Program-made: the position numbers and the translations under genes | In this document: positions 17,199 through 25,154 of the stretch, one piece after another | Layout: each line of letters opens with the position of its first letter | How positions within the stretch are numbered: the first letter of the stretch is position 1 | The notes under the pieces: model-generated | The model's input: the letters and a program-made list of their open reading frames with translations, nothing else | Told to the model about the DNA's origin: nothing | Databases searched by the model: none | Assembly (NCBI GenBank): GCA_050945855.1 | Contig: JBMNTS010000014.1 | Coordinates: 1-33,916, forward strand | Reading direction: 5' to 3' | Length of the DNA: 33,916 nt | Origin: CAYSNP01 sp050945855 | GTDB taxonomy: Bacteria > Bacillota > Clostridia > Christensenellales > DTU072

Positions 17199-18238
17199 TT
17201 TATTTCTCCTTTCTCCAAAGCTTCCCAGATACCCGCCAGATACATTACACCCAACGCTCTGTCGTAAAGTCCGTAGCCGGGTCTGCCTTTTTCGCCCCAA
17301 ATCATTCTGCCGTGGTCTGGTCTGATATATCCGTCAAAGCCTGATTTGTAAAGAGCTTTCATAATGGCGTACATATCAAGACTGCCGCAAGAGGAAGGGT
17401 GGGCGGTTTCGGAAAAACAGCCTTCACCCACAATCTTAATGTTTCTGAGATGCGCAAAATGTATGCGCCCCTTTAATTTTTCCGCCATTGACGGTAAATC
17501 ATTGGTGATCGCGGCGCCCAAAGAGCCCGCGCAGAACGTAATTCCGTTAGCGGGAGAGGCATTGAGCGAAAACAGCCTTTCATAGCTTGACATATCCGTA
17601 ATAATACGGGGCAGACCGAAAATATCCCACGGCGGGTCGTCGGGATGTATGGCCATTTTTACGCCGCAGCTGTCGCAAACGGGTATAATTTCATCCAGGA
17701 ATTTCTTTAAGTTTGCCCACAAATCTGCTTTTGTAAAACCTTTATATTTTGCCAGAACGTCCCTTAATTCCTTTTGGGTGTAGCTTGCGTCCCAGCCCGG
17801 CAGGCTTAAATCGCTTTGCATGGGATTAAGCGCAAGCACTTCCCTTTCGTCATAGTACAGCGCGTAGCTTTTGTCATCCATAACCTTATTAAGGTCGCTT
17901 CTCAACCAATCGAAAACGGGCATAAAGTTGTAGCAAATCACCTTAACTCCCGCTTTCGCGAGTCTGATAATATTGGTTTTGTACGCTTCTATATGCTCCT
18001 TAGCCTTACCCGAGCCCAGTTTTATATCCTCGCTTACGGGCACGCTTTCCACAACCTCAAAGCTCAGGGAATGCGCTTTGGCACTTTGGGCTATGGCGTT
18101 GATACTCTCCTCGCTCCACGCGGTACCGACCGGAGTGTCATACACGGCGGAAACGATGCCGTCCACTACGGGTATCTGGCGGATATTTTCTAAGGTAACT
18201 TTATCCTGTTCTCCGTACCATCTGAATACAAGCTTCAT
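17195..18238 (-). CDS. uxuA: D-mannonate dehydratase
   Basis: A 347-aa enzyme removing water from D-mannonate to give 2-keto-3-deoxygluconate. Family hallmarks are present in order: FRWYG at the start, YNFMPVFDWLRSDL, HPDDPPWDIFGLPRI, TFCAGSLG, SSCGSLDMYAI and RPDHGRMIWG. Length is close to the Bacillus protein and shorter than the 394-aa E. coli form. The RBS AAAGGAG stands five nt before the ATG, ten nt after the araC stop, so the regulator and the pathway genes share a transcript. UxuA enzymes need Fe(II)/Mn(II); the conserved His and Cys residues around these motifs are intact. Confidence 0.95.
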   Translation of the reverse strand: MKLVFRWYGEQDKVTLENIRQIPVVDGIVSAVYDTPVGTAWSEESINAIAQSAKAHSLSFEVVESVPVSEDIKLGSGKAKEHIEAYKTNIIRLAKAGVKVICYNFMPVFDWLRSDLNKVMDDKSYALYYDEREVLALNPMQSDLSLPGWDASYTQKELRDVLAKYKGFTKADLWANLKKFLDEIIPVCDSCGVKMAIHPDDPPWDIFGLPRIITDMSSYERLFSLNASPANGITFCAGSLGAAITNDLPSMAEKLKGRIHFAHLRNIKIVGEGCFSETAHPSSCGSLDMYAIMKALYKSGFDGYIRPDHGRMIWGEKGRPGYGLYDRALGVMYLAGIWEALEKGEIK

Positions 18239-18248
18239 TTTTTCTCCT

Positions 18249-19106
18249 TTATTTCATCATTTTATAATACTCTTTCGGGGTCATACCGAATTCTTCTTTA
18301 AAGACTCTGAAAAAGTTGGAAATATTGTAGTAACCGCATGCGCCTCCGATACTTTGCACAGATTCTCCGCTAAGCAACAACTCTTTTGCCAGCGAAAGCC
18401 TTTTAAGCGTGATATACCTGCCGATATTGATACCTAATTGCTTTTTAAACTCATGCGCAAGATAATATTTATTCACGCTCAATCCGTCCGCGATACTTTG
18501 CAGTCTTAAATCATGGGAAAGATTGTCGTTGATATATTTAAGCGCGCTTTCCATTAAAGGCGACCTTTTGGTATCTTCCCCGATGTGCTGAACGCAGCAA
18601 TCCAAATATCTTGCGAGCTGAATCAGGATAGACTTAATATTTACCTCCGCCAATATATCCCAGCCAAAGAGGGATTTATCGCAGCAGGTCAGCAGATTGT
18701 CAAGGTAAGACCTTACTTGCAGGGTAACGTCACCGTTATTTGGGATTCTGTTCCTTTGGTTTTGGTTAGCCAATCTGAAGCATAATGATAAATCGGTGTC
18801 CGCGGTAGAAAGGCTTTCCATCATCTTTTTGGATATCCAAAGCACTATGCGCTCATATTTTTCATTGTCGCATAAAAAGATAGGCTTATGAAGCTGTCCC
18901 GGCGAAATCAACACTATATCCCCGGGGTTAAGCTCAAAAAAGCGGCAATCTATATCATAAGTCACCCTGCCGGATATAAAGTAGTACAACTCGTAAAAAT
19001 CGTGGTGATGCAATTCCACATTGCAATGGTTTTGCGTACTGTAGTGAAAAATCTCATACCCTTCGTTTTGCATCACTTGGCGTTTGTTGTATTCGTTTAT
19101 CTTCAT
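18249..19106 (-). CDS. AraC-family transcriptional regulator with cupin sensor
   Basis: A 285-aa regulator. The N-terminal cupin contains HHHDFYELYYFISG and LNPGDIVLISPGQLHKP, a typical sugar-binding AraC sensor. The C-terminal DNA-binding domain of two helix-turn-helices (about residues 185-283) ends with the signature GYYNISNFFRVFKEEFGMTPKEYY. The chosen ATG at 19106 has no Shine-Dalgarno sequence; it follows the stop of a 38-aa leader ORF by two nt, which suggests translation by re-initiation. Upstream in-frame reading to a TTG at 19256 runs through the promoter -10 element and is rejected. It probably controls this operon in response to a uronate-like inducer and, being inside the operon, would be autoregulated. 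The effector is unknown. Confidence 0.9.
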   Translation of the reverse strand: MKINEYNKRQVMQNEGYEIFHYSTQNHCNVELHHHDFYELYYFISGRVTYDIDCRFFELNPGDIVLISPGQLHKPIFLCDNEKYERIVLWISKKMMESLSTADTDLSLCFRLANQNQRNRIPNNGDVTLQVRSYLDNLLTCCDKSLFGWDILAEVNIKSILIQLARYLDCCVQHIGEDTKRSPLMESALKYINDNLSHDLRLQSIADGLSVNKYYLAHEFKKQLGINIGRYITLKRLSLAKELLLSGESVQSIGGACGYYNISNFFRVFKEEFGMTPKEYYKMMK

Positions 19107-19108
19107 AA

Positions 19109-19225
19109 TTACAAAAAGCTGCGGAAATCGATAAGCATACCTAACGAGCGGGGCAAGCAAGACAGTGCGGACAGCGTACCAAAATCGGAGTCCAAAAGAT
19201 AGTCTTTGCCCATCAAATCTTTCAT
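19109..19225 (-). CDS. 38-aa leader ORF resembling the N-terminus of glucuronate isomerase UxaC (probable uxaC remnant)
   Basis: An ORF with an AAAAGGAG ribosome binding site seven nt before its ATG, starting MKDLMGKDYLLDSDF and stopping with TAA two nt before the AraC ATG. The first 15 residues resemble UxaC N-termini recalled from memory (B. subtilis begins MEPFMGKNFLLKNE; E. coli begins MTPFMTEDFLLDTEF). After that the match fades; the later LIDFRSFL could be a degraded version of the metal-binding IIDYHCHL segment, but this is speculative. It is far shorter than real UxaC (about 470 aa), so it cannot be an enzyme. It is probably the 5' stump of a deleted uxaC whose promoter and RBS still drive the operon, perhaps kept as a leader peptide coupling translation into araC. 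Confidence 0.55.
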   Translation of the reverse strand: MKDLMGKDYLLDSDFGTLSALSCLPRSLGMLIDFRSFL

Positions 19226-19244
19226 ACGCAACTCCTTTTAAATT

Positions 19245-19272
19245 AGTATAGCACAATAAACAATTTAAGCAA
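19245..19272 (-). promoter_or_regulatory. Promoter of the uronate operon
   Basis: On the minus strand TTGCTT (19267-19272) and TATACT (19245-19250) are 16 nt apart, and TG one base before the -10 makes it an extended -10 promoter. It lies 20 nt upstream of the leader ORF. The AT-rich stretch between this element and the tRNA-Gln terminator (to about 19325) contains ATATATCATAT, which could hold activator sites for the AraC protein, but no convincing direct repeats are seen. Confidence 0.65.
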
Positions 19273-19327
19273 GTAGTATATTGTATTTTTTTGAAAGAAT
19301 ATGATATATTGTTTATCCATTGGGCAC

Positions 19328-19353
19328 AAAAAAAGCAAGCTCTTTCACTTGCT
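19328..19353 (-). terminator. Rho-independent terminator of tRNA-Gln
   Basis: On the minus strand AGCAAG (19348-19353) and CTTGCT (19334-19339) form a six-bp stem with an eight-nt loop, followed by a run of seven T residues. It lies 34 nt beyond the tRNA 3' end and insulates the uronate operon promoter from tRNA transcription. Confidence 0.75.
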
Positions 19354-19386
19354 CTTTGCCTAATGCTTTACAGCATGGCAATATTT

Positions 19387-19460
19387 TGGCTGGGGTAGAT
19401 GGATTCGAACCACCGATGCGGGAGTCAGAGTCCCGAGCCTTACCGCTTGGCGATACCCCA
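19387..19460 (-). tRNA. tRNA-Gln (anticodon CTG)
   Basis: A 74-nt cloverleaf with encoded CCA. The acceptor stem TGGGGTA pairs with TACCCCA, the anticodon stem CGGGA/TCCCG encloses the loop CTCTGAC with anticodon CTG, and the T arm carries TTCGAAT. It reads the glutamine codon CAG. It has its own promoter and terminator and is not part of a visible tRNA cluster. Confidence 0.95.
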
Positions 19461-19474
19461 ATGCAACTTTTACA

Positions 19475-19503
19475 ATTTTACATTAAGATAAATTAATAGT
19501 CAA
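19475..19503 (-). promoter_or_regulatory. Promoter of tRNA-Gln
   Basis: On the minus strand TTGACT (19498-19503) and TAAAAT (19475-19480) are 17 nt apart, placed 14 nt before the mature tRNA 5' end. This close spacing is usual for single tRNA genes. Confidence 0.75.
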
Positions 19504-19568
19504 GTGTTTTTCTGTGGTACGGACCAACAAAAACAGGCGTTATTTGTTACGACAAGCGCATTATCGGT

Positions 19569-19598
19569 TTGACTTTCCTGATATTTTTGATGTATACT
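19569..19598 (+). promoter_or_regulatory. Promoter of purF
   Basis: TTGACT (19569-19574) and TATACT (19593-19598) are separated by 18 nt. The start codon follows 28 nt later, so the leader is short and leaves no room for a purine riboswitch. No PurR-box palindrome is evident. Confidence 0.65.
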
Positions 19599-19626
19599 TT
19601 TATTATTAACATGCAAAGGAGCGGTT

Positions 19627-21075
19627 ATGGCGGAAAGCATTAAGGAAGCTTGCGGAATCTTCGGAATTTATTGCAAAAATGAGCTAAATGCCGCAAAATT
19701 GGTATATTACGGACTTTACGCGCTACAGCACAGAGGGCAGGAGAGCTGCGGAATCGCCATAAACAATAATAATAAAATCACCTGCGTAAAAGACGTGGGA
19801 CTGGTAAGCGACGTTTTTAACGCGCACATCTTGGACGAAATGCGCGGCTCCATTGCGGTGGGACACGTACGCTATTCCAATTTTGATAACAACACCAGAG
19901 AAAACGCCCAGCCATTATGCGCCAATTACGTTAAAGGCACGCTGACCATTGCGCATAACGGCAATATCGCCAATGCGGAGCAATTACGCCGCGAGCTAAT
20001 GGATGAGGGCGCAATATTCCAATCCACAAACGACAGCGAAGTTATTGCCTTTCTGATAGCCAAAGAAAGGACGAAGAGCGCAAGCATAGAGGAGGCTGTC
20101 TCCAAAGTAATGCCCAGGCTTTTGGGCTCTTATTCCTTAATCGTAATGAGCCCGCGCAAGCTTATAGCGGTGCGCGACCCTTACGGCATAAGACCGTTGT
20201 GTATCGGCAAGATTGACGACAGTTATATTTTCTCCTCCGAAAGCTGCGCGCTGGATGCCGTTCAGGCCGATTTTGTAAGGGATGTCCAGCCCGGCGAAAT
20301 TGTGGTAATCTCCCCTGCTTCGTTATATTCGCTTACCGAACATTGCACTGTCAAGAGCGCGCTGTGCATATTTGAGCATATATATTTTGCCCGTCCGGAC
20401 AGCGTTATAGACGGGGTCAGCGTGTATGAGGCGCGCAAAAACGGCGGCAAGATTTTGGCAAAGAGGTTTCCTGTTGAAGCGGACATAGTCATCGGCGCGC
20501 CCGAAAGCGGCATAGTAAGCGCTATTGGCTACGCCGAGGAAAGCAAAATCCCCTACAGCTACGGCTTGATTAAAAACCGTTACATCAGCAGAACTTTTAT
20601 TAAACCGGGTCAGGATATGCGCGCGGACAGCGTAGCCATCAAACTTAACGTGTTAAAGCACACCATTGCGGGTAAGTGCGTTGTGGTTATCGACGATTCC
20701 ATTGTCAGAGGCACCACAATGATGCGCATAATTAAAATACTAAGGGACGCGGGCGCAAAGGAAGTCCACGTGCGTATAAGCAGTCCGCCCTTTTCTCACC
20801 CGTGCCACTTCGGCACCGATATTTCCAATTCCAAGGAATTGACTTATGACGAAACAAAGCAAGACGCGGTGGAAATCCTGCGGCAAAAAATCGGCGCGGA
20901 TTCGCTGTGCTTTTTGCCTAAAGAGGAGCTTAACAATCTCGCCCCAAACTCCAAACTGGACTTTTGCATAGGCTGTTTTACCGGCAAATACGCAATCCCC
21001 GTTGACAAATATTTGCAAAGAAAGCAAAGCAAGCATATAATTGACGTAAATTGCACGGTAAAACCGAAAAGTTAA
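19627..21075 (+). CDS. purF: Amidophosphoribosyltransferase
   Basis: A 482-aa enzyme of the first step of purine synthesis, transferring glutamine ammonia to PRPP. An eight-residue propeptide precedes Cys9 in EACGIFGIY, the catalytic nucleophile of the glutaminase domain; YALQHRGQESCGIA and VRYSNFDNN follow. The C-terminal phosphoribosyltransferase domain has VVIDDSIVRGTTM, the PRPP loop. Cysteines in ALCIFEH, HPCHFG and DFCIGC match the four [4Fe-4S] ligands of the B. subtilis type, unlike the E. coli enzyme. AAAGGAG lies seven nt before the ATG. It stands alone between two tRNA genes rather than within a pur operon, with its own promoter and no own terminator before the tRNA-Leu unit. Confidence 0.95.
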   Translation: MAESIKEACGIFGIYCKNELNAAKLVYYGLYALQHRGQESCGIAINNNNKITCVKDVGLVSDVFNAHILDEMRGSIAVGHVRYSNFDNNTRENAQPLCANYVKGTLTIAHNGNIANAEQLRRELMDEGAIFQSTNDSEVIAFLIAKERTKSASIEEAVSKVMPRLLGSYSLIVMSPRKLIAVRDPYGIRPLCIGKIDDSYIFSSESCALDAVQADFVRDVQPGEIVVISPASLYSLTEHCTVKSALCIFEHIYFARPDSVIDGVSVYEARKNGGKILAKRFPVEADIVIGAPESGIVSAIGYAEESKIPYSYGLIKNRYISRTFIKPGQDMRADSVAIKLNVLKHTIAGKCVVVIDDSIVRGTTMMRIIKILRDAGAKEVHVRISSPPFSHPCHFGTDISNSKELTYDETKQDAVEILRQKIGADSLCFLPKEELNNLAPNSKLDFCIGCFTGKYAIPVDKYLQRKQSKHIIDVNCTVKPKS

Positions 21076-21099
21076 TACTGTTAAAATGCGCTTTTTGAG

Positions 21100-21128
21100 T
21101 TGACATAGCAAAGCGGATAATGTAATAT
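21100..21128 (+). promoter_or_regulatory. Promoter of tRNA-Leu
   Basis: A consensus TTGACA (21100-21105) and TAATAT (21123-21128) with a 17-nt spacer, 23 nt before the tRNA 5' end and 24 nt after the purF stop. Confidence 0.8.
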
Positions 21129-21151
21129 ATAACAAGCAAAGCAATACTTGT

Positions 21152-21234
21152 GCGGTCGTGGCGGAACAGGCAGACGCGTACGTTTGAGGGGCGTATGGGA
21201 CACCGTATGGGTTCAAGTCCCATCGACCGCACCA
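21152..21234 (+). tRNA. tRNA-Leu (anticodon GAG)
   Basis: An 83-nt class II tRNA with encoded CCA. The acceptor stem GCGGTCG pairs with CGACCGC; the anticodon stem TACGT/GCGTA encloses TTGAGGG, giving anticodon GAG for CTC and CTT codons. A long variable arm follows, and the T arm ATGGG/CCCAT encloses TTCAAGT. Confidence 0.95.
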
Positions 21235-21259
21235 AAAACACGCCGGAAGGCGTGTTTTT
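21234..21259 (+). terminator. Rho-independent terminator after tRNA-Leu
   Basis: ACACGCC (21238-21244) and GGCGTGT (21249-21255) form a perfect seven-bp stem with a GGAA tetraloop, followed by T residues to 21259 and preceded by A residues, so it could work in both directions. It would end both the tRNA-Leu transcript and any read-through from purF. Confidence 0.85.
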
Positions 21260-21261
21260 AC

Positions 21262-21316
21262 GTATCTTGCGACTGTAAGGAGCAAGATACACATAATGCC
21301 GCTTGTTGGCAAGCGG
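21262..21316. repeat. Two consecutive hairpins of unknown role
   Basis: GTATCTTGC (21262-21270) pairs perfectly with GCAAGATAC (21282-21290) around an 11-nt loop, and CCGCTTG (21299-21305) pairs with CAAGCGG (21310-21316) around TTGG. Neither is followed by a T run on either strand. The rest of the gap up to 21455, which lies between tRNA-Leu and the 3' end of the flavin reductase gene, shows no convincing gene. Candidates are a repeat element, a 3'-UTR structure of the minus-strand operon, or a scar beside the tRNA. Confidence 0.45.
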
Positions 21317-21455
21317 TACATCATGCCGCCATTGGTTGTGAAGCCGCTATCATTGATTTAAACTCATTGCGCCTTTGCGATAACCTCACTTGACAACGGA
21401 ATAAGAGCATTTGTTATGTATTTGTTTTCACGACGTATAATCCTTACGTTTATGT

Positions 21456-23522
21456 TTATTTTATACTCAAAGCAGCCTGCAACGCGTCTTGGGTGGCGTT
21501 TGCGATACGGCCTACTTTTGCGGCGTCTCCGATAAGGTATACTTTGTCAAACACTCCGCTTACCGCATCGTAAAGCGACTTTTCGGGGCGCACGCCCAGC
21601 GATAAGACCACATTGTCCTCGGGGATTTGCTTTTGCTCTCCGGTTTGGGTGTTTTCCACGACTATTCCTGTATCGGTAATTTTAATCAGTTTATGCCCTG
21701 TAACTATTTCCGCATCTTTGAGTTTGGGCAATACGTCGTCCGTATGCTGGAACCATGTGCCGGGGGCAACCTCTTCCGCCATTTCGATAATGGTAACCTT
21801 GTTGCCTTGCTCTTTTAACAAGACGGAGGTTTCCAGACCCGTCATTCCCGAGCCGATAACCGCAACCTTTTTGTCTTTCAGCTTAACGCTGCCGTCAAGA
21901 ATATCCGTTACCGTATAAACGGAAGGCAAATCCACACCCTCGATTGATCTGGGGCGCAACGCTACGCCGCCGGTAGCGATAATTACCGCGTAAGGATTAA
22001 GCTCTTTCAGCGTTTCGGGGGTTGCGGCGGTATTGTATCTTATTTGCGCGCCTGCTTTTTGTGCCGCTGTGACAAGGTCATTCACGCTCCACATCAGTTT
22101 ATCCTTTTTAGGCGTGGAGACGGCAAGGAGAATTTGTCCTCCCGCTTTTCCGCTTTTTTCAAACACAACAGGCTTAAAGCCACGTCTGCCTAAAATTTCC
22201 GCAGCGGTCAGTCCGGCCACTCCTGCGCCCACGACAGCCACCACTTTTCCTTGACCGTCCGCGGGCAAATCATTTAACTCTCCTTCCCTGCCTATCCATG
22301 GGTTAACGGCGCATAGCCCGTGCGTGCCCACAAAGGCGTTTTCCTGCATGCTTTGAATGCAGTATAAACAGCAAATGCAGCGTTTTATATCTTCCGCTCT
22401 GCCTTCTTTTACTTTATTTGCCCAATGCGGGTCCGCCAAATGCGGCCGCCCCAGCGAAATAAAATCCTGCACGCCCTCCTGCAGTTGCCTTTCCGCCTGC
22501 TCAGGACTCCTTATAAGGTTGGCGGCGATAACAGGAATGCTCACCGCCTTTTTTACCTCTTGCGCCATATAAGCGCGCCAGCCCGGCGTAAAGGAAGTGG
22601 GTTCCAGCCAATAATTGAAAGTATCGTAAGCGGCGGAGGAAATATCCAGCGCGTCCACGCCAGCATTCTCCAGAATTTTCGCCATTTCAATCCCTTCTTT
22701 CAGGTCGTACCCTTTGCCCTGCTCGCCTATATAGCAGTAGCATTCGTCCGCGGTAAGCCTTACTATAATGGGATAGTCCCCGCAACGCCGGCGAATGCCC
22801 GCTATTATCTCCAGCAAAAACCTCATCCTGTTTTCCGGACTGCCGCCGTATTCGTCCTGCCGCCTGTTGGTAAACGGGCTTAAAAACTGCTGAATAAGGT
22901 AGCCGTGCGCGGCATGCAGCATAACCGCGTCCACTCCCGCTTTATAACAGCGTTCGGCGGCCAGCACAAAATCGTTGATCAGCGATTTTATCTGTTTGTT
23001 GGTCAGCGCGCGCATTTTGCTTTCCGCGAACTTGCTGCGCTCCACCACCGAAGGGGCGTATACCTTAGGCACCAAGTCTCTTTCCATCAGCTTTTTGAAA
23101 AGCGGAGTCATTTTATATATCATTTTTTTGACCGGCTTATACTTTGCGAAAGGTTTAAGCAGGGGCACCGTGCCTATCAACAGCCCCAAATTTTGCCTGC
23201 CCGGATGATGAAGCTGAACTGCAAGTTTTGCCCCGTGACTATGTATCCTTTCCGCAAACTTTCGCATCGGCTCTATATGGTGGTCGTGACTCATGGCAAG
23301 CTGCGCGAAAGCGGTAGCGCCGTGCCAATCGTTGACTCTGGTTACCTCTGTTACTATAAGTCCCGCTCCCCCTTTGGCGCGCTCTTCATAGTAATCCACA
23401 AGCATTTGGGTGGGCTTGCCGTCAAAGTCACCCAGCCCCATCAGCATAGGCGCCATAACTATGCGGTTTTTTACTTGCATTTTACCGATATTCATAGGGG
23501 AAAAGAGTTTTTCGTATTTCAT
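21456..23522 (-). CDS. NADH:flavin oxidoreductase / 2,4-dienoyl-CoA reductase-like (old yellow enzyme with FAD domain)
   Basis: A 688-aa three-cofactor reductase of the FadH, BaiCD/BaiH and trimethylamine dehydrogenase group. The FMN TIM barrel begins with LFSPMNIGKMQVKNRIVMAP and includes HAAHGYLIQQFLSP and the following NRRQDEYGGS. The cysteine cluster CICCLYC and a later Cys before AVNPW supply the [4Fe-4S] site, with CxxCxxC spacing as in trimethylamine dehydrogenase. The C-terminal half has VVGAGVAGL for FAD and VIGSGMTGLE for NAD(P)H. The enzyme reduces activated C=C bonds (enoates, dienoyl-CoA, bile acid or steroid intermediates); the real substrate is not predictable. It follows the nnr gene by 28 nt, with GAGG seven nt before the ATG, so both are probably co-transcribed. 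Confidence 0.9.
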   Translation of the reverse strand: MKYEKLFSPMNIGKMQVKNRIVMAPMLMGLGDFDGKPTQMLVDYYEERAKGGAGLIVTEVTRVNDWHGATAFAQLAMSHDHHIEPMRKFAERIHSHGAKLAVQLHHPGRQNLGLLIGTVPLLKPFAKYKPVKKMIYKMTPLFKKLMERDLVPKVYAPSVVERSKFAESKMRALTNKQIKSLINDFVLAAERCYKAGVDAVMLHAAHGYLIQQFLSPFTNRRQDEYGGSPENRMRFLLEIIAGIRRRCGDYPIIVRLTADECYCYIGEQGKGYDLKEGIEMAKILENAGVDALDISSAAYDTFNYWLEPTSFTPGWRAYMAQEVKKAVSIPVIAANLIRSPEQAERQLQEGVQDFISLGRPHLADPHWANKVKEGRAEDIKRCICCLYCIQSMQENAFVGTHGLCAVNPWIGREGELNDLPADGQGKVVAVVGAGVAGLTAAEILGRRGFKPVVFEKSGKAGGQILLAVSTPKKDKLMWSVNDLVTAAQKAGAQIRYNTAATPETLKELNPYAVIIATGGVALRPRSIEGVDLPSVYTVTDILDGSVKLKDKKVAVIGSGMTGLETSVLLKEQGNKVTIIEMAEEVAPGTWFQHTDDVLPKLKDAEIVTGHKLIKITDTGIVVENTQTGEQKQIPEDNVVLSLGVRPEKSLYDAVSGVFDKVYLIGDAAKVGRIANATQDALQAALSIK

Positions 23523-23550
23523 AAAATATCCTCACATTGATTTAATATTT

Positions 23551-25047
23551 TTATTCCTTGTCTAAAATAACGCTTATCGCTTTGCCGATACAGCCGGCCG
23601 TATCGCTTGCGAGCATGCTTACCTCGTTTTTTTCCGCTTGCGCAAGCTCGCCTGCCAGACCGTTGATATACGCCGCCGCGGCAACGCCCAATAACAAATC
23701 ATTATCCGCAACGTATCCGCAAATGCCTGCCAAAATGCCGGACAGCACGTCTCCGCTGCCTCCGGTCGCCATACCGGGCGCGCCTCTGTCGGTAAGATAA
23801 ACCGTCGTGCCGTCCGTAATAACAGTGGTAGGACCCTTTAATAACAGAATAATATTATATTTTTGGGCGAAATCCATAGCCGATTTTATCGGGTTACAGT
23901 TTATTTCCTCGCGGGTTGCGCCGCTCAGTCTTTCAAACTCTTTAAGATGGGGGGTAAGGATAACCCGGGCTTTTGAGGCAGAAAGTATATCTTTATCCAT
24001 TGCCGCCAAAGCGTTAAGGCCGTCCGCGTCTATTATTACCCTGCCGTTGTATTCGGATAATACATAAGTAAGCAAATTGCGAATATGAGCGGAACGCCCC
24101 AAACCCATACCTATAGCAACCGCTTCGGTCTTGTGTAAAAGCTTGTCCGTTTCCTCTTTGTCAAATACAATGCTGCCGTTGTCATCGCTTAATAAAAATA
24201 AAGTGCTGTCCAATAAATATGGCAACACCGCTTGCCTTAAAGAACACGGAACGGCAAGTTTTGCCACACCCGCCCCCGCTCTCAGCGCGCTGCAGGCAAG
24301 GTTGGCAAGCTTTGCGGCTCCGCTGTACTCAAAACTTCCGCCGATTAGCGCTACGTATCCGTAATCCCCCTTGTTGGAATAATTTGCTCGCGCAAATAAA
24401 TGCCGAATATCCTCTTTTTCAAGCAGCCAAAAAGTAGGCTCCTGCAATTCTATTCCTATATCGCAGTCAATTTTAGATTTAATTACATCTTTTGCCCTGC
24501 CCAAAAAATGCCCGCTCTTGAAATCCCCTATCGAAACGGTAAGGTCGGAGCGTACGCAAATATCGCCCAAACCATTATCGCCGTTAAGTCCGCTGTTAAT
24601 ATCCAATGAAATCACGTAAGCGGAAGAAGCGTTTATTTTTTCTATTATATCCCGCGCCAATCCCCGCGGCTCTCCCTTAAACCCTGTGCCGAAAATACAA
24701 TCCACAACAGTATTAAAGGAACTGAAGTCAGTATCGGAATCGCACAACTCGGTTTCTACGCCTTTTTCAATACATTTTTCATAAAAAAATCTGCCGTCGG
24801 AGGAAAATTTATCCGCAAGTAAAAATATTTTGCATTTTTTTGCCCGATCCTTTAACAGATACGCCAAAACATAGCCGTCGCCCGCGTTGTTGCCCGTACC
24901 GCACACTATGGCAACAGGCTCTTTATACTCCGCGCTCTTGTAGGCGGCATATCCCGCCCTATACATCAAATCTTTGCCGGGAGTACCCGATTTTATTGCG
25001 TGCTCATCGCTTTTGCGCATATTTTCCACGGAAACAACTTTTTTCAT
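23551..25047 (-). CDS. nnr: Bifunctional NAD(P)HX epimerase / ADP- or ATP-dependent NAD(P)HX dehydratase
   Basis: A 498-aa fusion that repairs hydrated NAD(P)H. The N-terminal epimerase (NnrE, about 1-210) has CGTGNNAGDGYV and DCIFGTGFKG; LDINSGLNG replaces the usual DIPSG form. The C-terminal ribokinase-like dehydratase (NnrD, about 220-498) has GDYGYVALIGGS, IDADGLNAL, TPHLKEF and the nucleotide motif TGGSGDVLSGI. Length matches YjeF/Nnr proteins of about 500 aa. The RBS is weak (GGCAG before ATG). It is the first gene of a two-gene unit with an NADH-using flavoenzyme, a sensible partnership but not proof of a functional link. Confidence 0.93.
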   Translation of the reverse strand: MKKVVSVENMRKSDEHAIKSGTPGKDLMYRAGYAAYKSAEYKEPVAIVCGTGNNAGDGYVLAYLLKDRAKKCKIFLLADKFSSDGRFFYEKCIEKGVETELCDSDTDFSSFNTVVDCIFGTGFKGEPRGLARDIIEKINASSAYVISLDINSGLNGDNGLGDICVRSDLTVSIGDFKSGHFLGRAKDVIKSKIDCDIGIELQEPTFWLLEKEDIRHLFARANYSNKGDYGYVALIGGSFEYSGAAKLANLACSALRAGAGVAKLAVPCSLRQAVLPYLLDSTLFLLSDDNGSIVFDKEETDKLLHKTEAVAIGMGLGRSAHIRNLLTYVLSEYNGRVIIDADGLNALAAMDKDILSASKARVILTPHLKEFERLSGATREEINCNPIKSAMDFAQKYNIILLLKGPTTVITDGTTVYLTDRGAPGMATGGSGDVLSGILAGICGYVADNDLLLGVAAAAYINGLAGELAQAEKNEVSMLASDTAGCIGKAISVILDKE

Positions 25048-25063
25048 ATCTGCCTATGCTGTT

Positions 25064-25092
25064 ATTTTACTATAAATAGCAGATAATGTAAA
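25064..25092 (-). promoter_or_regulatory. Promoter of nnr
   Basis: On the minus strand TTTACA (25087-25092) and TAAAAT (25064-25069) are 17 nt apart, 16 nt upstream of the nnr ATG, so the leader is very short. It is divergent from the degV promoter within the 187-nt intergenic region. Confidence 0.6.
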
Positions 25093-25154
25093 TTAATAAT
25101 AGTTATCGTTTTTGGTATTATGATAATCTTTGAAATAAAGAATGTTTGCAAAAG

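Noticed and set aside
19107..19256. N-terminal extension of the AraC regulator to a TTG at 19256 (335 aa)
   Set aside because: The extension would be translated through the promoter -10 box and the leader RBS, has no RBS of its own and is not typical AraC sequence.
20740..21324. Minus-strand ORF of 194 aa across the purF end and tRNA-Leu
   Set aside because: It lies antisense to purF and reads through a tRNA gene and a terminator; no protein motif is seen.
21148..21393. Plus-strand ORF of 81 aa starting at tRNA-Leu
   Set aside because: It encodes the tRNA, its terminator and the hairpins; no RBS and no recognisable product.
21384..21420. Possible promoter TTGACA at about 21390 pointing into the flavin reductase 3' end
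   Set aside because: The -10 match is poor and no gene follows on that strand.
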